From Glandiceps talaboti (Eukaryota > Hemichordata > Enteropneusta > Spengelidae): a stretch of 64,000 nt of DNA. The translations under genes and the position numbers were made by a program. The notes under the pieces are model-generated. The model was not told the origin of the DNA. It saw nothing but the letters and a program-made list of their open reading frames with translations, and did not search any database. Every line of letters begins with the position of its first letter. Within the stretch, counting starts at the first letter, position 1. Of this stretch, positions 1 to 11,507 are shown piece after piece. The stretch spans positions 8,028,280 through 8,092,279 of the forward strand of contig NC_135568.1 of assembly GCF_964340395.1 (NCBI RefSeq). The letters run 5' to 3'.

Positions 1-107
1 GTGTGAGGGCGGCGTACCTTACAGACTAACCCGAGAGTGGTAATCGTAAAGTTTCAATTACTCAGTCTCACCACTGATTGCTCACATCATGGCCGAGCCA
101 GATTCTG
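1..107. repeat. Partial MITE end plus shared repeat segment
   Basis: The first 28 bases match, in reverse, the terminal sequence TAGTCTGTAAGGTACG of the MITE family also seen at 14441, 14771, 40070 and 58902. The following stretch, to about 107, is closely similar to 14533-14615, so the same composite repeat occurs twice. Truncated by the window edge. Confidence 0.7.
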
Positions 108-194
108 GGCGTATATATCACCTTGGTGAATACAACTTAACTAGAACAGAGTGAGGAGCTTATTACTATGAAGAATGTGTTATGTACAAGGCAA

Positions 195-490
195 AGACAG
201 AAGCTATCTGATAATGTATAAGTTGTCCCTTCTCTTTAAAAATACTTTCTCAATAAACCTTATTATATTTCTCACTTTTCTTGACATCAAGTACTTTAGT
301 TTTTCATTGTTTGGCAAATCAGAATAATCGTCGTCAAAATCAAAATGTACATTCCGAAGATCATTATATAAACTACATTGCAAAAGAAAGTGTACTTCAT
401 TTTCAACAACATTTTCATTACGAAAGTACAATTCTTTTTGATATTGGTCACCCCAGTCTCTATACGAAGAGGTAATACATTTGCGTAATT
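195..490 (-). mobile_element. Non-LTR retrotransposon 3' ORF fragment
   Basis: On the minus strand the translation shows LRIETG near 480 and then, after a frame change, an open stretch (431 down to 204) containing VENEVHFLLQCSLYNDLR. This arrangement is typical of the region after the reverse transcriptase domain of many LINE elements, where an RIETG-like motif precedes an acidic E-x-x-H-F-L-x-x-C-x-L-Y-x-x-L-R motif. The same type of motif occurs at 4310-4370 in the other retrotransposon of this window. No reverse transcriptase core remains; this is a dead 5'-truncated copy. The clade is not assigned. Confidence 0.65.
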
Positions 491-1470
491 AATGACTTGT
501 TTCGATAATTAGGCAATATCTTAACTTGAATTGAGTATGTATGCAAGTTTCAAATTTCAGATAGTTTCATTTTCCAATTAAGGTGTACACCATGTATCAT
601 GATATGAGAGCTATAGCTCAGATTCTTGCATTTCAACAATATACGTAGGAATAAATATCTAAGGTTTTGCCCTTACAGAATGCATTCAGTTTAAATCTGG
701 TATGTATTTTAAACTGTAATATTGTACATTACTATTCATCGGTACAGATTGTGTGCTGATGTATTATAATTAAGGTATTGCAGATATCTATTTTGACTAT
801 TTTAGCATATTATGAAATGCTGATTTGGCTACACTGCGACTGTTTGAGGTACGATATCTGATGCTGTACTTTTTGTGAAGACAAACTCGGAAATCAACTA
901 TTAGAATAAATGTCCTGAGTGCAGTATGGTGTTTCTATGTAGATGAGGAAAATAGTACACTTGCCAACATCACGATAATCTGCATTGGGTTCAGAAAATA
1001 TTGCCAGAAATGTTCATCATTCAATATTCAAATGAAAACGCACGCGCAGTGGACAATTTGGACAGGTATTTTGTTGAGGAAACTGAACGGTGTAGATATG
1101 AAAACATATGCAAATCAAGATGAGTGGTAAGACATGTTTTGGTGCAAAGATGAAGGAACTTAAAATAGAAAGGAAAGTTTTTCAAATTAGTTTTATTTTA
1201 CACAATGACGTCTCGGATGACTAGGTGAAACACGTATAAATACGAGATTCCAATCTTTGCCTGTAACCGTGATTTTCTTTCAATCAACAATTGAAAAAAC
1301 GTGGCTGTGCAGTTTGCTTTTATAAAATTGTTGAGAAGATGTTGGAAAGTCAAGCGTTCTCAAAGTATTACTCTAACATGCGTAGCTTTTGTAACCATGG
1401 TAACCTATGAGTATGTCTCGTATAATAATAGTACGAATTCAAACCAATTCAGTATTGACTGCATTTGATA
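491..1470. other. Intergenic, no gene recognised
   Basis: AT-rich sequence without coding signal. The only recognisable piece is a short dispersed repeat at about 655-705 (contains GCATTCAGTTTAAATCTG), which recurs at about 18410-18450. Confidence 0.6.
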
Positions 1471-1584
1471 TCGCCATCAATGGTAATTTTGGGTGAACCA
1501 AGAGACAACGTATTGTTGGGTGTGGTATTATTGGTACACACAAGTAACTGAAATAGGGTGCGTTGTGTTCTAGTACTCTACACA

Positions 1585-1652
1585 GATCGGTCGCACAGCA
1601 AAGTTGGCCAGCACTCATTTAGCCGTTGTGAATTAAGTATGTAAGTCAAAAG
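1585..1652 (+). other. Putative untranslated first exon, glycosyltransferase copy 1
   Basis: This segment is conserved with 9416-9483 in the second copy and ends in a good donor (AAAAG then GTAAGC). A pyrimidine-rich acceptor (TTCTTTTCAG, ending 5930) lies just upstream of the coding exon, so I infer a 5' untranslated exon joined to 5931. The transcription start is not visible. Conservation alone is weak evidence because the whole block is duplicated. Confidence 0.3.
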
Positions 1653-1735
1653 GTAAGCTATGACTTCTAAATATATTGAAGAGAACAACATGAAAGTAAT
1701 GTGGGATTTTCAGATTTCTTTTCTGAAGCAGTACA

Positions 1736-1870
1736 GTGTGCTATTCTAGTGTCCAGTTTTCATATTTTAGAGGTTATTGAGTGTGATATTCTAATGTCCA
1801 GTTTTCATATTTTAGAGGTTATTGAGTGTGATATTCTAGTGTCCAGTTTTCATATTTTAGAGGTTATTGA
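1736..1870 (+). repeat. 45-bp minisatellite, 3 units
   Basis: Three tandem units of 45 bp containing GATATTCTAGTGTCCAG and TTTTAGAGGTTATTGA. The same array has 8 units at 9566-9926. A unit is a multiple of three and has no stop in one frame, so it reads as a 15-residue repeat. The open frame begins at GTG rather than ATG and I do not call it a gene. Confidence 0.9.
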
Positions 1871-2244
1871 TCAATTGACATATCTGTAATCATCGACACT
1901 GATCGTTGATCGAATTTTGAAAGTATTTTGGTGACACATAATTCGAGGACATTTTACCACCATTTGTAAAGTAACCGTAACGTGTACGAATTCAGTCATT
2001 CAAACCAACCGTTAAAGGGATGGGCGACTAAAAACATTATTTTCTTTATCTGTTTAACCTTGATTCAACCAAGTCTGGTTGAAAGTGCGTACGACTAAAC
2101 GTATATTCTCAAAATGAATGGATGTAAAGAATGCAGGTTGTATTGTTGCACTGAAAAGGGTTGGTTTCTTTTCAGTTTGTGAACAAAAATGCCGTTCAAC
2201 AGTGAAAAGTACCCTTAGTAAAGTATCGTGATTCTGTGAGGTAG

Positions 2245-2758
2245 GTACAGAAAGGCTTCACTTGTTAAAACATGCCAGCAGGTGGCAATAAATTGCCGAA
2301 TAAGTGACTTGTCTATTCTCAGCTGTGTTATTTATTTTAGAGAATTGGGTCAATAACTGAAAGCTACATTCTAAACTTGCAACATATATAAATAACAAAA
2401 CGTAAATAGGTAAAAAGAATGAATTTTCTTTATATTTAAATATATGCATTATTTACACGTGTGGCAGGAAAAATACAAGAACGTAATGTTATTTTACAGA
2501 TTACAAAATGGTACATTTTATTATATCATTATGTTCTCTATTTTATTATTTACGACTACAGAGTCATATCACCCATTACAGTTGATCATATGCCAAACTT
2601 TTCGCCTTTATTTAGAGTTGCTTATCAAAGACACATGCTTGTTCCGAGTAACTATATGAATTACCTGTACAGTAGTATTTTGCAGGTAATTAGCATTCAT
2701 TTGTATCAAATTCACAAAAATGATGTAACATTTATTATGGACAATTTCTTGATTCTGC
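2245..2758. other. Non-coding sequence in copy 1
   Basis: AT-rich sequence present only in duplication copy 1. Open frames here merely lead into the tetranucleotide array. Nothing recognised. Confidence 0.5.
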
Positions 2759-2912
2759 TATGTATGTATGTATGTATGTATGTATGTATGTATGTATGTA
2801 TGTATGTATGTATGTATGTATGTATGTATGTATGTATGTATGTATGTATGTATGTATGTATGTGTATGTATGTAAGTATGTATGTATGTATGTATGTATG
2901 TATGTATGTATG

Positions 2913-2946
<34 letters not shown>

Positions 2947-3106
2947 TGTATGTATGTATGTATGTGTATGTATGTATGTATGTGTATGTATGTATGTATG
3001 TATGTATGTATGTATGTATGTGTGTGTATGTATGTATGTATGTATGCATGTATGTATGTATGTATGTGTGTACGTATGTACGTACGTACGTACGTACGTA
3101 TGTATG

Positions 3107-3137
<31 letters not shown>

Positions 3138-3205
3138 GTACGTACGTACGTACGTATGTACGTATGTATGTATGTATGTATGTATGTATGTATGTATGTA
3201 TGTAT
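2759..3205 (+). repeat. (TATG)n microsatellite with TACG variants
   Basis: About 447 bp of TATG repeats with scattered TGTA, TAAG and blocks of TACG interruptions (around 3070-3100 and 3137-3165). Long open frames in several phases on both strands are a by-product of the repeat. Confidence 0.98.
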
Positions 3206-3289
3206 GACGTAGAAGAGTTGAAGATGACGTAGAAGAGTTCTTAGACACTTAGTTCTTAGACGTAGAAGAGTTCGTAGACACTGATAACT

Positions 3290-4665
3290 ATCCTGGCGTC
3301 CACATGGGTCTCCTACGGCTGTATTACCTTTTATTTGCAGACGACCTTCTTACTTTTAGTAGTTCTAAAATTGGACTTCAAAGATTACTGAACAGACTTT
3401 CTGACTATTGTAGAAGGTGGAAATTACGTATCAATTTGAATAAAAGCAAAGTTATTGTTTTTAGAAAGAGTGGGTCACTCCGTAGGTATGAAAGTTGGGT
3501 ATTGGAAGGTAGACCTATTGAAGTCGCTTCTTTTTATAGATATCTTGGACTTTTCTTTTCAAGTGGTGGCAGTTGGTATAAAGCACATAAGTCTTTGTCC
3601 GATCAAGCATGTAAGGCTTTGTTTAATTTGAAAACATGAGTAGATTTGGAGAAATACAGTGTTTTAATGAAAGTGTTTGATGCGAAAATCCTTCCCATCC
3701 TTCTATACGGATGTTAAATTTGGGACTTTCAAAAAGCTCTAGATATTGAGCGAGTGCAATACAAATTTTGCCGTTACGTTTTGCGTCTTTACAATAACAC
3801 ATCCAATCTCATTGTTACAGGGGAACTTGGGCGTTTTTCTCTCAAGGTTAATATGTTTGTAAGGATAGTTAAGTATTGGTTGCGTTTATAATATATGGAC
3901 GATTCTAGGTATGTTCATCATTGTTACCTGCATCAAGTCAATATGACAGAAAATGGGACGGAACTGTTAGGAACAGCACGTCAAAATTTTTTCGTATGGG
4001 TTTGGGGAGGTATGGATTATGTAAGGAGTGGGAGACGAACGTTTGTTTTTAAATCTCTTCAAGCAGAGATGTCGTGATATAGATGGTCAAGGTTGGGTCA
4101 ATGGTTTGTCAGAAAGTCCAAATCTTGACACATACAAACATTTCAAATCTCTTCAGTATGAAAGTTATCTGTCAAGTATCGATAAGATGATATTTCGAAC
4201 GACTCTTCGTAGATTTAGAGTTTCTGTTCACAATTTAGCGATAGAAAATGGAAGGAGAGATGGTGAGATAGAAGATTATGTATTTTTTGCAACATTGGTA
4301 ATTTAATTTAATTGAAGATGAATTTCATTTATGTTTAATATGCCCTGTATATCAACAATTGAGAGAATTGTATATTCCGCAATTTTTCTTTCAGCCCCCT
4401 TGGCAATTTAGATTTTATTCTTTGATGAGAACAAGTCATGTTCACACACAGAATAATTTAGCAAAGTTTATATTTTTTGCTTTCCGTTTACGTCAAAGTA
4501 TGATGGACTAATTTTGGTTTTATTTACTATTATTATGTGGATTTGTATGTGCTATTGCTGTTTGTCACAACAAACCTCTACATTCACAGTTTTTTATATA
4601 CATTGATTTCTCTACGTCAGGCCGGTGGCCACGGTACTATGAATAAAGCACATTATTATTATAAG
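3290..4665 (+). mobile_element. Truncated non-LTR retrotransposon with RT fragment
   Basis: Starts inside the reverse transcriptase palm: an open segment (3304-3639) has the catalytic FADD box at 3334-3345, preceded by a GVHMG-like motif and followed by SDYCRRWKLRINLNKSKV, the usual post-YxDD region with an N-x-x-K-S-K-V motif. It continues with in-frame stops and frame changes through a C-terminal region (4028-4500) resembling the 195-490 fragment. The 3' end near 4641-4665 carries AATAAAGCACATTATTATT, a simple-repeat tail. The 5' end and endonuclease are missing, so the copy is inactive. Its last 170 bp also occur in duplication copy 2 (10186-10355). Clade uncertain. Confidence 0.85.
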
Positions 4666-4669
4666 ATAT

Positions 4670-5930
4670 TTTTACTGAAGCAGTACAATGTGATATTCTA
4701 ATGTACAGTTTTCATATCTCAGAGGTTATTTATATATCTGTAATCATCGACAATGATCGTTGATCGAATTTTCAAAAGTATTTTGGTGACAAAAATCGGG
4801 AACATTTTACCACCATTTGTAAAGTAACCTTAACGTGTACGAATTCACTGCAACCAAACAGTAAAGGGATGGGCGACTTCAAAATTATTTTCTTTATATG
4901 TTTAACCTTTATTCAACCAAATCTGGTTGACAGTGACACGACTGAACGTATATTCTCAAAATGAAAGGATGTAAAGAAAACAGGTTGTATTGTTGTACTG
5001 AAAATGGTTGGCTTCTTTTCAGTTTGTCAACAAAAGGCCGTTTGACAGTGAAAGGTATCCATAGTAAAGTGTTATGATTCTGTGAGGTTGGTGTCCATCT
5101 ATGAATTCACATATCTGTGATCGTCGACATTGAGCCTAGATCGAATTTTCAAAGCAATGCATGCTGTATTCTTATACTGGAAATCATTGATTTCTTTTCA
5201 GTGTATAAACTAAAGACCCTTCGACAATCAAATCTCTGCCAGACTCCGGTACGCATATTGTTGGGATGTTCGTGACAACAGCTGAAATTCACAAGCATAG
5301 AATGCTATTATATCATCTACAACCCAGATCGCAGTTCAGTATGACGTACAGTCTGTGCAACTTCATTGTAACTTAGCCAGTCGCTAATTGTCTGATTTGA
5401 CTGTGCCGCTTTGCGAAAGTTTAATTGAAAATATTTGCAACATTGCAGATTGCATTTTCTGACCTGAACTGAGTCTTCCTAATATCTATTGGTATGTTAT
5501 TCCGAAGTTTTGTTCCTGTAAACTTAATGATAAATTGTCCTGTCCTATGTTTAGTTCTTGGAATATTTAGATCATTCCTGCTCATTTGTCTAGTTGTTTA
5601 TTAATGATCAATTGAATTTTAAAAGTCAAGAAATACATGTGGTATATTCTTGAAAAGTATATCATGAATGAAAACTCCTAAATTATCAACTTACCATGTT
5701 GATAAAATATTTTTAAATGCCAAGTTTCCTTCCACTGTGTTTCGAATATGATCGGACAAGGGTTTGTAAACATTTCTAACTCTTTCGCTAATATACATGT
5801 ACGTGTATTAAACTCACGATTTCCGGCTAGTCTATATGATGCGAACGAGCCTGGGTAGGCTGTAATTGTTCAAAAGCCGTCGATCTAATGTTACAATATT
5901 TACACTGATTTCTTTCATTTTTCTTTTCAG
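4670..5930. other. 5' flank or intron of glycosyltransferase copy 1
   Basis: Homologous to 10360-11437 in copy 2. It includes a single diverged 45-bp unit (about 4685-4735) and a second copy of the 1871-2244 segment. The pyrimidine-rich AG at 5929-5930 is a likely acceptor for the coding exon. No coding potential. Confidence 0.5.
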
Positions 5931-6000
5931 ATTTAGAAGCGTGCCCTCAACGGTTGAACATAAAAACTTGAAATACATGTACATGTATATATTTTCAAAT

Positions 6001-7455
6001 ATGTCATATTTGAGTCCCAACAATCAGACGCTGTTTAGGGCTTTGGTAGTGCTGCTCATCAGTTATGTGCTAATATTTATTGTTTATATGGCTTCACTTC
6101 TGGGACCGCATTTTCTACGCTTAAATAATGCTGCTCAGTACAATCACAGTAACAACAACATTTACACTCGCCAAACCAACACAGATCTCCGGACGTCAAA
6201 CATTAGCAAAATGGAAAGTATCTACGATTATGAAGACACAGATATGTCGAAATTTCGCTACCGAAAAACTTTTTCGAACGGATCAGATATATGTTCAAGG
6301 ATAATATCGGGGCAACATAACATTAACAAGACACGTGTGGCATCGTTAAATACTTTCTTAAAATCAAAGATTTTAAAGGACAACGCTTTCAACGAACTCA
6401 CAAAAAACTGTACACAATTTAAGCAAGAAAGGGGTTACTTTAAGCCAGTAACATTAGAAGAAAGGGAATTTCCACTCGCGTATGGGATATACATGTACAA
6501 ATCGGTTTCACAGGTTGAACAGTTATTGCGGACAATTTATTACCCACAAAATACATACTGCATACACGTCGACAGCAAGGCATCGGCTGTAATCCATCGG
6601 GCAGTGCAAGCGATTACAAAATGTTTCGACAATGTGTTCGTACCCTCTCGTCTTGCTAAGGTCACGTGGTGTTCCATTGAAGTTGTCCGCGCAGAAATCA
6701 ACTGTTTGACGGATTTAGAAGAGCGAAGTAAAACCTGGAAATATTACCTAAACTTGAGTGGACAAGAATTTCCTCTTAAAACAAATCGTGAAATTGTTCA
6801 AATTTTGAAAGAATTTCAGGGAAAGAATATTATCATGAGCCATCACTTGACGAAAATGCTTTTATATCCAAATAGACAAAAATATAAATACTTTATCTCA
6901 GAAGGAAGACTTAAGAACTCAACAATACCAAAAACTGAACCCAAACCTTTTGATGGACCCATCTTTAAAGGTGAACTTCACGTTGCGTTGACAAGGGAAT
7001 TCGTCAACTTTGTTCTTCATTCCAAGATAGCACGCGATTGGTTTGTCTGGCTAAATGACACCCTCTGCCCTGACGAATACTTCTACCAGACTTTGAGTAG
7101 ACTGCCTGGTGTACCTGGAGGTCGTGAATTTGTGAAGATAGACAGGGTCATTGATCAGATCGTAAGAGCCAAAATATGGAGTGGTAAGTGTAATGGAAAA
7201 TCAGTACGTCAAATCTGTGTGTATGGCTGGAAGGATCTACCAAGTTTAGTTAGGAGACCACATTTATTTGCCAACAAGTTCCATGCAAATTTTGACAGTG
7301 TTACACTTGCATGTTTGGAAGAATTAATCTACAATCGTACATACAGCCCTATCAAACTCAATCTTCCATTCTATAAAAACGTCTCTACAACATTCGAAAC
7401 CGGGCTTCCTGGTTTAAAAAGATCAGACTGGCTACTAGACACTGACAGTCTGTGA
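6001..7455 (+). CDS. Core-2/I-branching beta-1,6-GlcNAc transferase-like, copy 1
   Basis: Single coding exon, 484 codons. Family role: Golgi type II membrane enzyme adding beta-1,6-linked GlcNAc to O-glycans or related acceptors (GT14, GCNT family). Seen: a hydrophobic anchor at about residues 11-32, a low-complexity N-glycosylatable stem, then the catalytic domain with PLAYGIYMYK (158), HVDSKAS (189), TWCSIEVVRAE (222), YYLNLSGQEFPLK (about 249), TREFV with Glu333 aligned to the catalytic base I recall for mouse core-2 enzyme, CPDEYFYQTLSRLPGVPG (356) and CVYGWKDLP (406) before HLFANKF. About ten cysteines fit the disulfide-rich family. The start at 6001 is chosen because the second copy must start at the equivalent ATG; in-frame ATGs at 5977 and 5983 would add 8 or 6 residues. 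Length is slightly above vertebrate GCNT1 (about 428). Acceptor specificity cannot be told. Confidence 0.9.
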   Translation: MSYLSPNNQTLFRALVVLLISYVLIFIVYMASLLGPHFLRLNNAAQYNHSNNNIYTRQTNTDLRTSNISKMESIYDYEDTDMSKFRYRKTFSNGSDICSRIISGQHNINKTRVASLNTFLKSKILKDNAFNELTKNCTQFKQERGYFKPVTLEEREFPLAYGIYMYKSVSQVEQLLRTIYYPQNTYCIHVDSKASAVIHRAVQAITKCFDNVFVPSRLAKVTWCSIEVVRAEINCLTDLEERSKTWKYYLNLSGQEFPLKTNREIVQILKEFQGKNIIMSHHLTKMLLYPNRQKYKYFISEGRLKNSTIPKTEPKPFDGPIFKGELHVALTREFVNFVLHSKIARDWFVWLNDTLCPDEYFYQTLSRLPGVPGGREFVKIDRVIDQIVRAKIWSGKCNGKSVRQICVYGWKDLPSLVRRPHLFANKFHANFDSVTLACLEELIYNRTYSPIKLNLPFYKNVSTTFETGLPGLKRSDWLLDTDSL

Positions 7456-8510
7456 GACACGTCGTGTCGGGGCACCCTAACTCACCAACCAATGCCCCTG
7501 AGGACGGAGCGGCGCCACGAGCAGTCTATATTTCAGTGTCGAAGATTATAGGGTTTTGGGTCTTCTGTAAATGTATTTTGTAAAATTTGCTCTTTTTGAA
7601 ATTGTGAAGTTTCATTTCATTTCATGTTGTACACAGTGTTTCATTTCATTTCAAGTTCTACATAGTGTTTCGTTTCAAGTTCTACATAGTATTCATTTCA
7701 TTTCAAGTTCTACATAGTGTTCATTTCATTTCAAGTTATACACAGTGTTCATTTCATGTACTATTTTTACTGTATAACATTTATTTTAAAGCTGCATTAC
7801 CTGCTACTGGAACGGGTGTTTTTCAACTGTTTTGTTAGGTATAAAGATTTAATCATGATATTGTACACACCCTGAACAGCATTGAATCTCCATGGGTCAA
7901 TATATTTGAATAGCTGTACACACAGTAAATCGAATCAATTTGATTTCTTGGTCCGTACCCTAAAATCAATGTCCTGAATGCAGTCCCGAATCCCGATGTG
8001 GATAAAACCGACCTCTAATTAACATCTACAATTTCTAATTATGGGCATTTTTACCATTTTCAGTGAATATATTGTTGGCTGTCTGATTGAACAAATAATA
8101 CTCCAGATACAACTAGTGTAGTCTTAAAGAATTGATACACTTATCGTTTCTCTGTATTTCTAACAAATAATTGAACGTCTAACAAGTACTAGTATGTATC
8201 AAATGTCTCAGTTATATAGATATAATGTATGCAACATTTATAACACCATAGGGGGTTGCCGAACATAATTATCTGTCTTCGAAGACACAGAGACTGTAGC
8301 ACTAAGTGTCACAATGAGAGAGGGGTGGTACATAGGAAAGTGAATGGATGTGCAAAATACTAATAGCAAATCAAAACAATCTAAGCAATAATACGTACAC
8401 CTGTCCCTGTGTCTGCTAAAACGTGCTAAATCAGAACACTTGTATGGCGCATATATTGATACAGTTATAGTAACAGGATTCGTGTGATATTTTCGCACAC
8501 ATATACATTT
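7456..8510. other. 3' flank of glycosyltransferase copy 1
   Basis: Includes a minisatellite (7611-7757) and a segment (about 7790-8140) that is also found, more diverged, at about 42040-42400, so part of this flank is a dispersed repeat. The open frame on the minus strand (8627-8238), partly conserved in copy 2, has no recognisable domain and I do not call it. Confidence 0.6.
7611..7757 (+). repeat. Minisatellite of about 28 bp downstream of gene copy 1
   Basis: Irregular tandem units built from TTCATTTCATTTCAAG and TTCTACATAGTG, about five copies. The paralogous array at 13138-13310 has one more unit. Confidence 0.85.
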
Positions 8511-9301
8511 ACAAGGTATCTTTTTTACGTTCAAAAAGAAGGTCAAGCTGTTTCCAAAAAGAACTCTAGGGGGCTGGTTTGCGGTGACAGAACTTACATA
8601 TAGCCAACCCACCCCAACCATAAACAATGGTCACTCCCTACGTAATGATGTGACGTTCACACCGCGTGACATAGCATCTGTCCATTTACTCGGCTGTGGA
8701 GTAAGAGCAGTTGTGGACAGTGAAGAATCGGAGGAGATCATTAAGGAAAGGTGAGATGGATTTTAGGTAGATTTGGCATTAGTCATGAGTTTATATTAGT
8801 GAAAATGTCGAATGTCATTCTGTACCAAGTTGCGAAAGACTTCTGTTTCTGATTGTGTAATAACACTTCGAGGTTATCGCACACAGGTCAGTGTAGTACT
8901 GAAGTGAACTGTTAAGTTTACAGGTTGCTTATAGGCTCTAGTTTGCATTTCTTGTAAGTTTGTTGGAGCTGAATTTTGAGAGAGTGTATGTTCTTGGCAG
9001 CAACATGAACTGTTTTCGGTAGTGGATTCCATTCTCGCATTGATCTAAAGTGAATATATTTTATAGAAGCAGGTCTAGGTAACTGTGTTGAATGGCGGTT
9101 GTTGTAGTATATGTTTTCCCTTGTAGATCATGACTGGGCGTACTTATTTAGTAGAACATTAGGGAAGTTAGATCATGAATATATATTTGTATATGCCGGT
9201 GTTTAGCTGGAGTTTGGTTATACGATAGTCTAGCCAGTATACAGACTGTGCTACAAAAATAATTCTTTTATGCAATTCTATTCACTGTTCTGGATATGAT
9301 G
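8511..9301. other. Spacer between the two duplication copies
   Basis: Sequence not shared by the two copies. It includes a GC-richer stretch around 8640-8760 with a possible donor (AAAG then GTGAGA, about 8750), but no coding exon could be supported. Confidence 0.4.
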
Positions 9302-9415
9302 TCGCCATCAATGGTAATTTTGGGTGAACCAAGAGACAACGTATTGTTGGGTGTGGTATTATTGGTACACACGAGTAACTGAAATAAGGTGCGTTGTGTT
9401 CTGGTACTCTACACA

Positions 9416-9483
9416 GGTCGGTCGCACAGCAAAGTTGGCCAGCACTCATTTAGCCGTTGTGAATTAAGTACGTAAGTCAAAAG
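9416..9483 (+). other. Putative untranslated first exon, glycosyltransferase copy 2
   Basis: Equivalent of 1585-1652 with the same donor (AAAAG then GTAAGC at 9484). The matching acceptor ends at 11437. Inference only. Confidence 0.3.
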
Positions 9484-9565
9484 GTAAGCTATGACTTCTA
9501 AATATATTGAAGAGAACAACATGAAAGTAATGTGGGATTTTTAGATTTCTTTTCTGAAGTAGTAC

Positions 9566-9926
9566 AGTGTGATATTCTAGTGTCCAGTTTTTATATCTTA
9601 GAGGTTATTGAGTGTGATATTCTAGTGTCCAGTTTTCATATTTTAGAGGTTATTGAGTGTGATATTCTAGTGTCCAGTTTTTATATCTTAGAGGTTATTG
9701 AGTGTGATATTCTAGTGTCCAGTTTTCATATTTTAGAGGTTATTGAGTGTGATATTCTAGTGTCCAGTTTTTATATCTTAGAGGTTATTGAGTGTGATAT
9801 TCTAGTGTCCAGTTTTTATAGTTTAGAGGTTATTGAGTGTGATATTCTAGTGTCCAGTTTTTATATCTTAGAGGTTATTGAGTGTGATATTCTAGTGTCC
9901 AGTTTTTATATTTTAGAGGTTATTGA
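9566..9926 (+). repeat. 45-bp minisatellite, 8 units, partly dimeric
   Basis: Eight tandem 45-bp units. The first units alternate between a TTTTATATCTTA and a TTTTCATATTTTA variant, giving a 90-bp higher-order period. All units are open in one frame (15-residue period), but the frame opens on GTG and ends right after the array. Confidence 0.92.
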
Positions 9927-10185
9927 TCAATTGACATATCTGTAATCATCGACACTGATCGTTGATCGAATTTTCAAAGTATTTTGGTGACACATAATTC
10001 GAGGACATTTTCAGTGAAACCAACCGTTAAAGGGATGGGCGACTAAAACATTATTTTCTTTATCTGTTTAACCTTTATTCAACCAAGTCTGGTTGAAAGT
10101 GCGTACGACTAAACGTATATTCTCAAAATGAATGGATGTAAAGAATGCATGTTGTATTGTTGCACTGAAAATGGTTGGTTTCTTA

Positions 10186-10355
10186 CGTCAAAGAGTGATC
10201 AACTAATTTTGGTTTTATTTAATTATGTGGATATGTATGTGCTATTGCTGTTTGTCACAACAAACCTCTACATTCACAGTTTTTTGTATATATTGATTTC
10301 TGTACGTTAGGCCGGTGGCGACGGTACAATGAATAAAGCACATTATTATTATAAG
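10186..10355 (+). mobile_element. Retrotransposon 3' tail fragment in copy 2
   Basis: Matches 4490-4665: the last part of the retrotransposon, ending in the GAATAAAGCACATTATTATT tail. No coding region remains. Confidence 0.75.
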
Positions 10356-10359
10356 ATAT

Positions 10360-11437
10360 TTTTACTGAAGCAGTACAATGTGATATTCTAATGTACAGTT
10401 TTCATATCTCAGAGGTTATTTATATATCTGTGGTCGTTGATCGAATTTTCAAAGGTATTTTGGTGACAAAAGTCGAAGACATTTTACCACCATTTGTAAA
10501 GTAACCTCAACGTGTACGAATTCACTGAAACCAAACAGTAAAGGGATGGGCAGCTGAAAAAATATTTTCTTTATATGTTTAACCTTTATTCAACTAAGTC
10601 TGCTTGAAAGTGCGTGCGACTAAACGTATATTCTCAAAATGAATGGATGTAAAGAATGCAGGTTGTATTCTTGTATTGAAATGGTTGGCTTTTTTTTTAC
10701 TGGAAATCATTGACTTCTTTTCAGTGTATGAACTAAAGACCCTTCGATAATCAAATCTCTGCCAGACTCTGGTACGCATATTGTTGGGATGTTCGTGACA
10801 ACAGCTGAAATTCACTAGCATAGAATCCTATTATATCATCTACAACCCAGATCGCAGTTCAGTATGACGTACAGTCTGTGCAACTTCATTGTAACTTAGC
10901 CAGTCGCTAATTGTCTGATTTGACTGTGCCGCTTTGCGAAAGTTTAATTGAAAATATTTGCAACATTACAGATTGCATTTTCTGACCTGAACTGAGTCTT
11001 CCTAATATCTATTGGTATGTTATTTCGAAGTTTTGTTCCTGTAAACTGTCCTATGTTTAGTTCTTGGAATATTTAGATCATCCTGCTCATTTGTCTAGTT
11101 GTGTATTAATGATCAATTGAATTTTAAAAGTCAAGAAATACATGTGGTATATTCTTGAAAAGTATATCATGAATGAAAACTCCTAAATTATCAACTTACC
11201 ATGTTGATAAAATATTTTTAAATGCCAAGTTTCCTTCCACTGTGTTTCGAATATGATCGGACAAGGGTTTGTAAACATTTCTAACTCCTTCGCTAATATA
11301 CGTGTACGTGCATTAAGCCTTCACGATTTCCGGCTAGTCTATATGATGCGAACGAGCCTGGGTAGGCTATAATTGTTCAAAAGCCGTCGATCTAATGTTA
11401 CAATATTTACACTGATTTCTTTCATTTTTCTTTTCAG
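10360..11437. other. 5' flank or intron of glycosyltransferase copy 2
   Basis: Homologous to 4670-5930 with small deletions. Ends in a good acceptor (CTTTTCAG at 11430-11437). No coding potential seen. Confidence 0.5.
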
Positions 11438-11507
11438 ATTTAGAAGCGTGCCCTTAACGGGTGAACATAAAAAATTGAAATACATGTACATGTATATATT
11501 TTGAAAT

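Larger units (their letters stand above)
1471..8510 (+). repeat. Segmental tandem duplication, copy 1
   Basis: Position 1471 aligns with 9302 and homology continues, with interruptions, to about 8510 (aligned with about 14065). Each copy contains a putative untranslated first exon, a 45-bp minisatellite, a glycosyltransferase gene and a distinctive 3' flank. Copy 1 holds about 2.3 kb (2245-4490: microsatellite and retrotransposon) that copy 2 lacks. Within copy 1 the stretch 1871-2244 is repeated at about 4670-5090, on the two sides of the retrotransposon, which shows an older internal duplication shared with copy 2 (9935-10185 and 10365-10690). Confidence 0.85.

Noticed and set aside
2461-3248. 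Long open frames on both strands across the TATG array
   Set aside because: Microsatellite artefact (Tyr-Val-Cys-Met and His-Thr-Tyr-Ile repeats).
5866-6000. Longer N-terminus for glycosyltransferase copy 1 starting at 5866
   Set aside because: The frame begins with TTG and crosses a good splice acceptor at 5930; the second copy cannot have it.
8238-8627. Minus-strand open frame partly kept in the second duplication copy (13805-14065)
   Set aside because: The two copies are so similar at DNA level that shared openness says nothing; no start context or domain, and the longer part is absent from copy 2.
9532-9945. 137-codon frame over the 45-bp repeat as a repeat protein
   Set aside because: Opens on GTG, consists almost only of minisatellite, ends right after it, and copy number differs between duplicates.
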